Below, in pieces: positions 1 to 7,734 of a stretch of DNA of 64,000 nt. The first letter of the stretch is position 1. Every line of letters starts with the position of its first letter. The DNA is taken from contig CAZPIC010000012.1 of the NCBI GenBank assembly GCA_964586835.1, forward strand, positions 1 to 64,000. Reading direction: 5' to 3'. The DNA is from CAZLYF01 sp964586835. Its GTDB lineage: Bacteria > Bacillota > Clostridia > Christensenellales > Aristaeellaceae. A model generated the notes under the pieces. It was not told the origin of the DNA. It made no database searches and was given only the letters and a program-made list of their open reading frames with translations. The position numbers and the translations under genes are program-made.

Positions 1-319
1 GCGGACCCTTCTGACTGATCTCCTTCATCCATAGGATGAAGCAGCGCTCGAACTCTTTGCCATCTATCCACTTGAACGTTCTTTCCAATATGTCGTGGGA
101 GGGTGCACCATTGGGCAGTTCGATGTATTTGCGCAACCAATCCAGACGGGCCTGCGCAAAGTCTGTGATCTCGCTCCAACTGCCGGCGTTGGCCAGCGTG
201 CCTACGACTGCAATGAATAGGATGTGTTCCAGCTTATGGCGGATCTTTCCTCTCTGACGTTTCTCTGTTACGCCTTTCATAACTCCATGTAGATGTTGCA
301 ACGGTGGTCGATCCATCAT
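1..319 (-). mobile_element. ISAs1-family transposase, N-terminal part (cut by window edge)
   Basis: The minus strand from ATG at 319 reads without a stop to the window edge and gives about 106 residues. It contains HKLEHILFIAVVGTLANAGSW and a later NGAPSHDILERTFKWID stretch, which is the N-terminal layout of ISAs1 / H-repeat transposases (DDE_Tnp_1-associated domain). A good Shine-Dalgarno (GAGGAGGT) lies just upstream of the two consecutive ATG codons at 319 and 316. The catalytic DDE domain would lie to the left of the window, so whether the element is intact cannot be judged. It ends about 115 bases before the promoter of the next gene, so the recycling island starts at an insertion-element border. 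Confidence 0.8.
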
Positions 320-435
320 GACACCTCCTCTGTTTCTTCCTCCCCTCTATATTCAATGAGTCTTCAAAGAGTATTTTTGGAACCGGAAATCAGGCGGAAT
401 GTTCATGCATTAGCACTGTAGGGTACTCCGCCTTG

Positions 436-465
436 TTGACACCTCCTTCCAAATCGCCCTATAAT
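436..465 (+). promoter_or_regulatory. Sigma-A-type promoter of the nagZ-GNAT unit
   Basis: A perfect -35 box TTGACA (436-441) is followed after 18 bases by a perfect -10 box TATAAT (460-465). The start codon of the GH3 gene follows at 502, leaving a short leader with an AAGGCGG ribosome binding site. Confidence 0.8.
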
Positions 466-501
466 GTATAAGCATTACAGATTAGAAAAGGCGGAGTGTT
501 T

Positions 502-2046
502 ATGGATGAGCGCATCGCGATTGGTCAGCATCTGTTTGCCGGTTTCACAGGGTTGAGCCTGAGTGCAGACTTTGTGCACACCGTAAACAAACACAAAATC
601 GGCAACGTCATCCTCTTTGGACACAACGTTGGCTCTGCGGCACAGCTGAAGACGCTCTGCACCGACATCCAGAAACTGGTGATCGGGTCCACCGGATATC
701 CCGCCTTCATCGCCATCGACCAGGAGGGCGGAACGACTTCCCGTCTGAGCGAGGATTGCACCATCATGCCTGGCGCCATGGCCATCGCAGCCACCGGAAA
801 GCCTGAAAACGCCTACCTGGCCGGCCTTATCACGGGGCGGGAACTCTGCGCACTGGGCATAAACTTCAACCTCGCACCGGTATGTGACATCAATTCAAAC
901 CCCGACAACCCCGTCATCGGCACGCGCAGCTACGGAGATACGCCCGGAATCGTCGCGGAATACGCACTTGAAATGGCGCGTGGGCTGACGGAATCCGGCC
1001 TTCTATGCTGTGCCAAGCACTTCCCTGGCCATGGAGACACGGATGTCGATTCCCATGTCGGCCTGCCCGTGATCCACAAGAACCTTGAGGAGCTCACAGC
1101 CTTTGAGCTCATCCCCTTCCAGGCTGTCATCGACGCTGGGATTCCTGCTGTGATGTCCACGCATATCCTCTTCCCTCAGATCGAAAGAGAGCGTGTTCCC
1201 GCCACGATGTCCCTTACCATTCTGTCGGATCTGCTCAGGGCACGCATGGGGTTTGATGGCCTGGTGCTGTCCGACTGCATGATGATGGCTGCCATCGCAG
1301 ACCACTACGGCACGGTCCGAAGTGCGGTCCAGGCGATAAACGCCGGCGTGGACCTGGCGTTCATCTCCCATAGTGCCGAGCTTGCCGCTCAGGCCTGCGA
1401 GCTGCTGAGGGCAGACCTGCAGACAGGGTTGGTCAACCCCGCACTATTCCGCGCTTCTACTGAGCGGATCCTTTGGTGGAAACAAGGGCTAAAGAAGCCT
1501 GACACGACAGGGTTTGAAGCCGTCGGCGGTGCGGAGCATCGCCGGCAGTCCCAATCCCTTCATGAACAGGCCCTGACTATAGTGCACCTGCCCCCCGGCG
1601 GTCTGCCCGCGCTGGGCACATACCCCCTCTTGATCGGCTGTCTGCCGCCCCGCCAGGGAAAGCACGACGAAGACCTCCTCCCTTTCGCGGAAGAGATGTG
1701 CCGGTGCTTGGGTGGAGAAGCCCTGACCCTGTCGGATAACCCGGATGCGGATGAGGTCGCGCGCGTCAGCCTGTTGGCTCCCGGTCACAGCTGTGTGGTG
1801 ATGGGCACCTGCGGGGGCCATCTGCAAAGGGGGCAGCTGGCAGTCGTCCGATCGCTGAGCGAGGGGGCTGTCCCCGTCATCTGCATCGCGCTCTGCAGCC
1901 CCTACGACCTGGCTGACCTGCCGCCGCAAGTCAGCACCATCGCGGCTTACGCATACACCCCCGCCACCCTCCGCGCTCTGAGTCGGCTGCTGGCAGGCGA
2001 AATACAAGCCGGAGGAAGGCTGCCCGTTCAACTGAAAGGACGATGA
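502..2046 (+). CDS. nagZ: NagZ-type beta-N-acetylglucosaminidase (GH3)
   Basis: A 514-residue glycoside hydrolase family 3 protein of the NagZ/YbbD type, expected to remove terminal GlcNAc from muropeptides. The diagnostic KHFPGHGDTDVDSH loop, which carries the His/Asp acid-base pair of NagZ enzymes, is present. So are FIAIDQEGG near the N-terminus and GLVLSDCMMM, which holds the nucleophilic Asp. A C-terminal region follows the TIM barrel, as in Bacillus YbbD. No signal peptide is visible, so it is probably cytoplasmic. ATG 502 fits the AAGGCGG site better than the GTG at 496. The stop overlaps the next gene by four bases (ATGA). Its neighbourhood (NamZ, YbbE-like hydrolase, MurQ-like protein) supports cell-wall sugar recycling. 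Confidence 0.9.
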   Translation: MDERIAIGQHLFAGFTGLSLSADFVHTVNKHKIGNVILFGHNVGSAAQLKTLCTDIQKLVIGSTGYPAFIAIDQEGGTTSRLSEDCTIMPGAMAIAATGKPENAYLAGLITGRELCALGINFNLAPVCDINSNPDNPVIGTRSYGDTPGIVAEYALEMARGLTESGLLCCAKHFPGHGDTDVDSHVGLPVIHKNLEELTAFELIPFQAVIDAGIPAVMSTHILFPQIERERVPATMSLTILSDLLRARMGFDGLVLSDCMMMAAIADHYGTVRSAVQAINAGVDLAFISHSAELAAQACELLRADLQTGLVNPALFRASTERILWWKQGLKKPDTTGFEAVGGAEHRRQSQSLHEQALTIVHLPPGGLPALGTYPLLIGCLPPRQGKHDEDLLPFAEEMCRCLGGEALTLSDNPDADEVARVSLLAPGHSCVVMGTCGGHLQRGQLAVVRSLSEGAVPVICIALCSPYDLADLPPQVSTIAAYAYTPATLRALSRLLAGEIQAGGRLPVQLKGR

Positions 2047-2531
2047 AAGCCATGTCCGACATGCTGGTCAAGCTCTATGAGCTGCCTGATGAAACCGCTC
2101 TGCTCACACAGTTGAACGATGAAGGCATTCAGCTTCGCCGGGCTATGGCGCCGGACAAGTTTCGCGTGGTGGACTGGGTGAATACACACTCCGGCGTCTC
2201 GGCCGCAGGGGAGTGCGACGTCTGTTTTTCCAACAGGCCAGTCAGCTGCTTCATCGCCACCATGGACGCTGAGATCATTGGCTATGCCTGCTACGACGCC
2301 ACCTGCAAAAACTTCTTTGGGCCTACCCGCGTCCTGGACGAACACCGGGGCAAAGGGATCGGTAAAGCCCTGCTGTTCCGCTCTCTGCGCGCCATGCGCG
2401 ATGAAGGCTATGCCTATGCCATCATCGGCAGTGTCGGGCCGGCAGAGTTCTATGCGAAATGCGTGGGGGCGGTGTTGATTGAGGGCAGCAATCCCGGCAT
2501 CTACCGGGACTTCCTCGGCGGGATGCGTTAG
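2043..2531 (+). CDS. GNAT-family N-acetyltransferase
   Basis: A 162-residue protein with the GNAT acetyl-CoA-binding loop (HRGKGIGKALL, about residues 100-110), preceded by the beta-strand segment IIGYACYDAT. It ends with a FYAKCVGA stretch typical of the family C-terminus. It starts inside the stop of nagZ (ATGA), so translation is probably coupled. ATG codons at 2052 and 2061 are alternative starts. The acceptor is unknown. Linkage to nagZ suggests an amino-sugar or muropeptide-derived amine, but that is inference from context. Confidence 0.8.
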   Translation: MKAMSDMLVKLYELPDETALLTQLNDEGIQLRRAMAPDKFRVVDWVNTHSGVSAAGECDVCFSNRPVSCFIATMDAEIIGYACYDATCKNFFGPTRVLDEHRGKGIGKALLFRSLRAMRDEGYAYAIIGSVGPAEFYAKCVGAVLIEGSNPGIYRDFLGGMR

Positions 2532-2558
2532 GCCCGGGCGGATGCGCTCCCGGATCAC

Positions 2559-2586
2559 TTGACGCGTTCGCTGCTTTGGGTATAAT
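2559..2586 (+). promoter_or_regulatory. Promoter of the LplBCA-type importer operon
   Basis: TTGACG (2559-2564) and TATAAT (2581-2586) are separated by 16 bases in the 190-base gap before the permease gene. The importer can therefore be expressed independently of nagZ. Confidence 0.6.
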
Positions 2587-2720
2587 TAAACCAACACAAG
2601 GTGACAGCAGAGCCGATTAACGTCCCTTGCTCTTTCCGCTTGAAGCAATAACCTCGTAAGTGCCCGTTCGAAAAAGATCGTTGCAGAGCCTCTGTCAATA
2701 CGAAGAAAGCAGGAACATTC

Positions 2721-3704
2721 ATGGCTCGAAGCCGGACAGCGCCCGCATCCGGACGCAAGAAGGGCTCAAGGTTCACGCTTGATGACCTGCAGCTATTCCT
2801 TCTGTCGCTGCCAACCACCCTCTGGTACCTGCTGTTTTGTTATTTGCCCATGTTCGGGATTATCATCGCGTTTAAAAAATACCGTATGTCCCCAAAAGGC
2901 TTTCTGTGGAGCCTCCTGCACAACAGCCCCTGGTCGGGTTTTGACAATTTTAAGTTTCTCTTCAGTAGCAACTCGGCCAAAACCTGGATGATGTTCCGCA
3001 ACACGGTTGGCTACAATCTCATTTTCATCATCCTGGGTGTCATCATCCCGGTCACGCTGGCTATCCTGATCTCCAATCTCTATTCCCGGCGCCTGGCCAA
3101 GGTATGTCAGACAGCCATCTTCCTGCCGCACTTTTTGTCCTGGGTGGTCGTGGGCTACTTCGTCTATGCCTTTCTGGCTACCAAAGAAGGCCTGGTCAAC
3201 AACATGCTCCTTTCCACAGGCAGCCTGCCAGTGAGCTGGTACCAAGCCAGCGGGTCCAGGTACTGGCCTTTTATCCTGGTGTTTTTACAGATGTGGAAGA
3301 CGATGGGCTACGGCATGGTCGTCTATATGGCTTCCATCAGCGGCATCGACGGATCGCTCTACGAGGCGGCTGTCATCGACGGCGCAACAAAACACCAGCA
3401 GACCAGGTTCATCACGCTGCCCCTGCTGCGGCCTATCATCAGCATCATGTTCATCATGGCCATCGGACGCATCTTCAATTCGGATTTTGGTCTCTTTTAC
3501 CGCAGCACGCGCAACTCCAATTCGCTGACAGACGTATTCACCACCATTGACGTATATGTCTACAACGCCCTGTTCAATACGCCGACGCCCGTATACGGCT
3601 ATGTTTCCGCCGCCGGGTTCCTGCAATCCACGCTAGGCTGTCTGACACTGCTGCTGGCCAACTCCGTCGTCAAGCGAATCGACAGCGACAGCTCGCTGTT
3701 TTAG
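2721..3704 (+). CDS. ABC sugar importer permease, LplB type
   Basis: A 327-residue multi-span inner-membrane permease of the LplB/YtcP class that imports oligosaccharides. The cytoplasmic EAA loop that contacts the ATPase is visible as YEAAVIDGATKHQQTRFITLP (about residues 215-235). An N-terminal basic segment precedes the first hydrophobic span (FLLSLPTTLWYLLFCYLPMF). It is followed 15 bases later by a second permease and then by a binding protein, the usual B-C-A order. No ATPase gene is linked, so a shared MsmX-like ATPase encoded elsewhere is probably used. Context suggests a cell-wall-derived saccharide as substrate; this is not shown by the sequence. Confidence 0.88.
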   Translation: MARSRTAPASGRKKGSRFTLDDLQLFLLSLPTTLWYLLFCYLPMFGIIIAFKKYRMSPKGFLWSLLHNSPWSGFDNFKFLFSSNSAKTWMMFRNTVGYNLIFIILGVIIPVTLAILISNLYSRRLAKVCQTAIFLPHFLSWVVVGYFVYAFLATKEGLVNNMLLSTGSLPVSWYQASGSRYWPFILVFLQMWKTMGYGMVVYMASISGIDGSLYEAAVIDGATKHQQTRFITLPLLRPIISIMFIMAIGRIFNSDFGLFYRSTRNSNSLTDVFTTIDVYVYNALFNTPTPVYGYVSAAGFLQSTLGCLTLLLANSVVKRIDSDSSLF

Positions 3705-3719
3705 GAGGGAGGCGCGCTG

Positions 3720-4697
3720 ATGGAGGATGCAAATAAACTCATTCACGACGTCTCTCTCCCCGGAAAAAGACAGGATACTGCGTTCAAAGTCAGCGAAGGG
3801 ATCAGCCGCTTCAACCGCATCCGGCCGGTCACCAACGTAGCCTACTCGCTTTTGTTCATTCTCTTGGCCCTCCTGTGTATCCTGCCTGTCGTGTTCGTCA
3901 TCATCATCTCCTTCACGGATGAGGCCTCCATCGCAAGTCACGGCTACAGCTTCTTTCCCGTCGCCTGGGGTTTTTCCGCGTATGAGTATCTGGCTCGGAT
4001 GAAGGATAGCATAGGCCGGGCTTTCATCAATTCGATTGGCGTCACCCTTGCAGGCACCCTGCTGGGATTGATGCTGACCACAACGATGGGCTACGCGCTT
4101 TCCAGACGAAGCTACCGGTTGCGAGGCTTTTTTACCTATTTCATCTTCATCCCGATGCTCTTCCACGGCGGACTGCTGTCCACCTATGTGGTCAACACCC
4201 AGCTGCTGGGCCTTAAGAACACCTACTGGGGGCTGATACTGCCGCTGGCATGCTCCAGCTTCTACATCATCATCCTTCGCACCTTCTTCACTTCCACCGT
4301 GCCTGACGAGATCATCGAATCCGGCAAGATGGACGGTGCAAGTCAACTGCGTATCTTCGTCCAGCTGGTGTTGCCCATCGCACTGCCCGCCATCGCCACC
4401 ATCGGCCTGTTCCTGACGTTTGCCTACTGGAACGACTGGTACCAGGCAATGCTATACATTTCAACTGACCGGCGCGACCTGTATCCCCTGCAGTACGTGC
4501 TCGTCAACATCGAAAAGGACATCACCTACCTGACCAACAATGCCAATGTGATGAGCGCCGACTCCTCCCAGGTCATCCCCAGCGAAACGATGCGCATGGC
4601 CATTGTCGTTCTCATTGTGGTGCCCATCATGTTTTCGTACCCTTTTTTCCAGAAGTATTTTATCTCGGGACTGACCATCGGTGCCGTGAAGGGATAG
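3720..4697 (+). CDS. ABC sugar importer permease, LplC type
   Basis: A 325-residue permease, partner of the preceding LplB-type protein. It has a cytoplasmic N-terminus of about 45 residues, six hydrophobic segments and the EAA loop IIESGKMDGASQLRIFVQLVLPIALP. It ends with the FFQKYFISGLTIGAVKG tail that is characteristic of LplC/YtcP-type permeases. An AGGAGGGAGG ribosome binding site stands before ATG 3720. Confidence 0.88.
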   Translation: MEDANKLIHDVSLPGKRQDTAFKVSEGISRFNRIRPVTNVAYSLLFILLALLCILPVVFVIIISFTDEASIASHGYSFFPVAWGFSAYEYLARMKDSIGRAFINSIGVTLAGTLLGLMLTTTMGYALSRRSYRLRGFFTYFIFIPMLFHGGLLSTYVVNTQLLGLKNTYWGLILPLACSSFYIIILRTFFTSTVPDEIIESGKMDGASQLRIFVQLVLPIALPAIATIGLFLTFAYWNDWYQAMLYISTDRRDLYPLQYVLVNIEKDITYLTNNANVMSADSSQVIPSETMRMAIVVLIVVPIMFSYPFFQKYFISGLTIGAVKG

Positions 4698-4847
4698 GCG
4701 GCGTTTCGATCCTGCGGGGGATGTGAAAACCGCCGACACCTGGACAAATAAACCGGATGACGCGAAAGTGCGGACACTCCGCCATCGTTTAGAACACAGC
4801 GGCTGCTGATGCCGTTTGTTACACAACTTTATAAGGAGGACTAAACC

Positions 4848-6299
4848 ATGAAAAGGCTCGTCGCCCTGTTGCTGACCGCGCTGATGCTCACCTCGATGGC
4901 TTCGTTCGCGACTGCTGAACAACCCGTCAACCTCGTGTGGTGGATGGGCTGCACGTCCCAGGCCCCCATTGACTGGGCAGAAGCGGAAGTGTTGCTCAAC
5001 GAAATCAGCGCCAGGGAAATTGGCGTCACCTGCACTTTCAAGTACATGGACGCCAACCAAATCGCACTGGCAATGTCCACCGGTGAATACTTCGACATCG
5101 CCTTCACCTGCGACTGGTACAACGACTTCGCGACCAACGTAGCTGCCGGGATGTTCCTGGACATGACCGACATCATCAACGAGTACGCGCCGGAGCTGGT
5201 CGCTTCCATGCCAGAGAACGTCTGGGGCGGCTCGTATATGAACAATCGCCTGTACGCTGTTCCGCACCTGAAGGATTACGCGATGGAGATTTTCTGGATA
5301 CTCGATACCGAGTATTACACCAACGAGAAGGGCGTCCCTGTTAACCACTACTTCTCCTTCGAGGAGATCGAAGAATACCTGGCCATGTACAAGGCCGACT
5401 ATCCGGACGACTATCCGCTTAAGATCGCAAAGGGTGGTATCACATCCTGGATGAACTGTCTGGCGGACTGGATCAACATGCAGTACCTCATCGGCCTGGA
5501 CTGGAGCGCGCAGGGCACCGATCAGGAGCACGTCGTTAAGACCGCCCTTGAAGTCCCCGCGTTTGTCGAACGTCTCAAGGTCATCCACAGCTGGTATGAA
5601 AAGGGCTACATCAACCCCGACGCCGCGGTGCTCGAGTCCCTGGGCCGTAGCGTGGCCGGCGTTGTACAGTCCGGGCAGGGCTGGTTCGGCGCCGAAACCA
5701 TCTGGTCCAACGCTCGCCAGAAGGCCTCTTACATCGCCCGCTATGATGGTCCGTTCCTGAGCACCTTCTCGCTGCGCGGTGCGATGACCGCGGTCAGCAG
5801 CACAACCCCCTATGCCAAGGAGGCGCTGCAGCTGATCAACCTGATGAATACGAACGAGGAATACCGCACCATCGCCCGCTATGGCATCAAGGACAAGCAT
5901 TACGAGGTCGTCTCTGACGGCATCGTCCGCAAGACCGATCTGGGCAACACCAACTTCTCGCTGTGGGCATACACCCAGGGTTCCTATATCGTCGGTCCCA
6001 TCGAGGCCTCCGCGTTTGAGTCTGTCCCCGCCGATCCCGACATGTGGCAGAAGGTCTGGGATGGCTACTCAGAGGCTGTGATCTCCGCCGCGATGGGCTT
6101 CACCTTCGACATGTCTCCCGTAGAGGATAAGATCCTCGCAATGAACGCCGTGTGGCTTGACTACGGAGATGAGTTGATTACCGGCACCTCGGACCCCGAC
6201 GTCGTCATCCCAAAGATCATCTCTGAAATGGAGGCCGTAGGCATGCGCGAGGTCCTGGCAGAAGCCCAGGCTCAGCTGGATGCCTATCTTGGGAAATAG
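4848..6299 (+). CDS. ABC importer solute-binding protein, LplA type
   Basis: A 483-residue extracellular binding protein. Residues 1-23 form a signal peptide (MKRLVALLLTALML core) ending in a small-residue ATA/AE cleavage site. There is no lipobox cysteine, which is unusual for a Gram-positive binding protein. The mature part has the type-1 extracellular sugar-binding pattern, including STGEYFDIAFTCDWYNDFATN and a late WLDYGDELITGTSDPD segment common in LplA homologues. It is the last gene of the importer operon, 150 bases after the permease, with an AAGGAGGAC ribosome binding site. The ligand is unknown. Confidence 0.87.
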   Translation: MKRLVALLLTALMLTSMASFATAEQPVNLVWWMGCTSQAPIDWAEAEVLLNEISAREIGVTCTFKYMDANQIALAMSTGEYFDIAFTCDWYNDFATNVAAGMFLDMTDIINEYAPELVASMPENVWGGSYMNNRLYAVPHLKDYAMEIFWILDTEYYTNEKGVPVNHYFSFEEIEEYLAMYKADYPDDYPLKIAKGGITSWMNCLADWINMQYLIGLDWSAQGTDQEHVVKTALEVPAFVERLKVIHSWYEKGYINPDAAVLESLGRSVAGVVQSGQGWFGAETIWSNARQKASYIARYDGPFLSTFSLRGAMTAVSSTTPYAKEALQLINLMNTNEEYRTIARYGIKDKHYEVVSDGIVRKTDLGNTNFSLWAYTQGSYIVGPIEASAFESVPADPDMWQKVWDGYSEAVISAAMGFTFDMSPVEDKILAMNAVWLDYGDELITGTSDPDVVIPKIISEMEAVGMREVLAEAQAQLDAYLGK

Positions 6300-6334
6300 T
6301 ACCTGCTTTAAACCCTGACCGTGAATGAAACGGA

Positions 6335-6371
6335 CAGAGGCTCCGTGCGGGACACCCGCGTGGAGCCTCTG
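6335..6371 (+). terminator. Stem-loop after the importer operon
   Basis: CAGAGGCTCC pairs with GGAGCCTCTG, and an inner GCGGG/CCCGC pair strengthens the stem. It lies 36 bases after the binding-protein stop. The T-run that follows is poor, so it may act as an RNA 3' end stabiliser or a weak terminator. Confidence 0.6.
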
Positions 6372-6472
6372 TTGATCGCTTTCAGGGGCTGTCCGGCGTC
6401 TGCCGCGGACAAAACGACCCGATAGCAGGGAGAAAAAGGCCACGCTGCCTGGCAGGCTCGGACGCCGTCGCC

Positions 6473-7522
6473 TTATCCACGCGTCGAGTTGCGCGTGTAT
6501 TGCGCGTACAGGGTGTTATGAAACGCGCGGCGGAAGCGGAAAAGCCTGGGGTTCTCGCGTGTGGGGTGAATGCGGTTGCATAGAAGCACCGCATAGAACC
6601 CTGTTTCCGGGTCCACCGCCAGTGAGGGGCCGGGAAAGCCCGTGTGCCCGAAGGCGCTGACCGGCATCAGATCCCCCATGAAGCTCTCCGGCGCCCCAGC
6701 CAGGTGAAATCCAAGGCCCCGCCGTGCGTCCATGCCCTCCGTATGGCAGCGCACGGCCATCTGTATCGTCGCCGACGAAAGAAACCCCTCCCCACCGCGG
6801 GAGAACATCCCCGCAAACCGTGCCATGTCGCTGACTGTTGAAAACACCCCCGCGTTTCCGGAGACGCCGCTCAGGAAACGCGCATTCTCGTCGTGCACGG
6901 TACCGCACAGGGGTACGCCCGTGACAGGGTCGGCCTCGGTGGCTGCGATGTTGTCCCCCTGCGGCAGATAGCCGGTGTGGACCATCCCCAGCGCTTGGAA
7001 GACCTTTGTCCGCGCTTGCAGGTCGAGGCGCTCTCCATACAAGCCCTCTATCACTTTTCCAAGGAGAATAAAGCCCATGCAGCTGTACAGCACAGTCTTT
7101 CCAGGCCCGGCGACAAGAGGATGCGACAGGATGGCGTCCACCGCCTTCTCCGGGGCGTCCACGACATGGTCCAGCCGGAAGGAGGGCACAAAGCCTGCCG
7201 TATGCGTCAGCAGCTGCCGAATGCTGATGTTGCGCTTGTCATCCGGCGCATTCGGGAGAAACTGCTCAAGCGCATCGTCCAGCGTCAGCCTGCCCCCCTC
7301 TATCGCCAGCAGCGCCAGCATGGCAGTGGCCAAGACCTTGGTGACAGATCCCATGTCATAGCGCGTTTCAGGCGTCACATCCCGGCTGCCCTGCCCGGTC
7401 CGCCCGATAACGCCCACCGAAAGCAGGCCCGAAGCGTCCCCGCAAGCCGCCGCTGCGCCCGGGTAGCAACCCGCTGCCAGGCCCTGGCGAAGCAGTCCTT
7501 CCAATCGATCCGGCAGGTCCAT
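6473..7522 (-). CDS. Serine hydrolase of the beta-lactamase/YbbE (AmpC-like) family
   Basis: A 349-residue serine beta-lactamase-fold protein without a visible signal peptide. The SxxK catalytic motif is SVTK (residues 59-62). The position of the second motif reads YSC (146-148) where YSN is usual. The third motif reads HTG in SAFGHTGFPGP near residue 300. The HDENARFLSGVSGNAGVF stretch is typical of the YbbE-like group that sits beside NagZ and NamZ in Bacillus. A peptidase or esterase acting on muropeptide side chains is more likely than antibiotic resistance. ATG 7522 was chosen because GGGGAGG lies six bases upstream; the in-frame TTG at 7528 is less likely. Confidence 0.82.
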   Translation of the reverse strand: MDLPDRLEGLLRQGLAAGCYPGAAAACGDASGLLSVGVIGRTGQGSRDVTPETRYDMGSVTKVLATAMLALLAIEGGRLTLDDALEQFLPNAPDDKRNISIRQLLTHTAGFVPSFRLDHVVDAPEKAVDAILSHPLVAGPGKTVLYSCMGFILLGKVIEGLYGERLDLQARTKVFQALGMVHTGYLPQGDNIAATEADPVTGVPLCGTVHDENARFLSGVSGNAGVFSTVSDMARFAGMFSRGGEGFLSSATIQMAVRCHTEGMDARRGLGFHLAGAPESFMGDLMPVSAFGHTGFPGPSLAVDPETGFYAVLLCNRIHPTRENPRLFRFRRAFHNTLYAQYTRNSTRG

Positions 7523-7661
7523 CGGCAACCTCCCCTATCAACGATAGTCCGGGCATCCACCAGGCGTTTGGCAGCTGTTTACGTTCTGCCGTTTCGCCTC
7601 ATTTTACCATGGAAGGTGGCCTGTTGCAGGCCGTTATGGAAAGCCTGCTTTGGCCACGGGC

Positions 7662-7690
7662 TTGCGTGTGCGAGCGCGATCTCATAGAAT
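7662..7690 (+). promoter_or_regulatory. Possible promoter of the double-SIS gene
   Basis: TTGCGT (7662-7667) and TAGAAT (7685-7690) lie 17 bases apart, 44 bases before the start codon at 7735. Only a partial match to consensus. Confidence 0.4.
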
Positions 7691-7734
7691 GACCTCAGTA
7701 AATAAAGACGGACCTCCGAAAGAAGGTGCATCAC

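Noticed and set aside
1003..1371. Minus-strand open frame of about 120 residues inside nagZ
   Set aside because: It lies fully within a well-supported GH3 gene, has no ribosome binding site and no family motifs.
4461..5900. Long minus-strand frame of about 480 residues opposite the importer genes
   Set aside because: It spans the end of the LplC gene and most of the binding-protein gene, both strongly supported; the long frame is a by-product of the GC-rich codon pattern.
6473..7522. Antibiotic-resistance class C beta-lactamase
   Set aside because: The SxxK motif is present, but there is no signal peptide, the YSN and KTG motifs are changed, and the neighbours are muropeptide-recycling genes.
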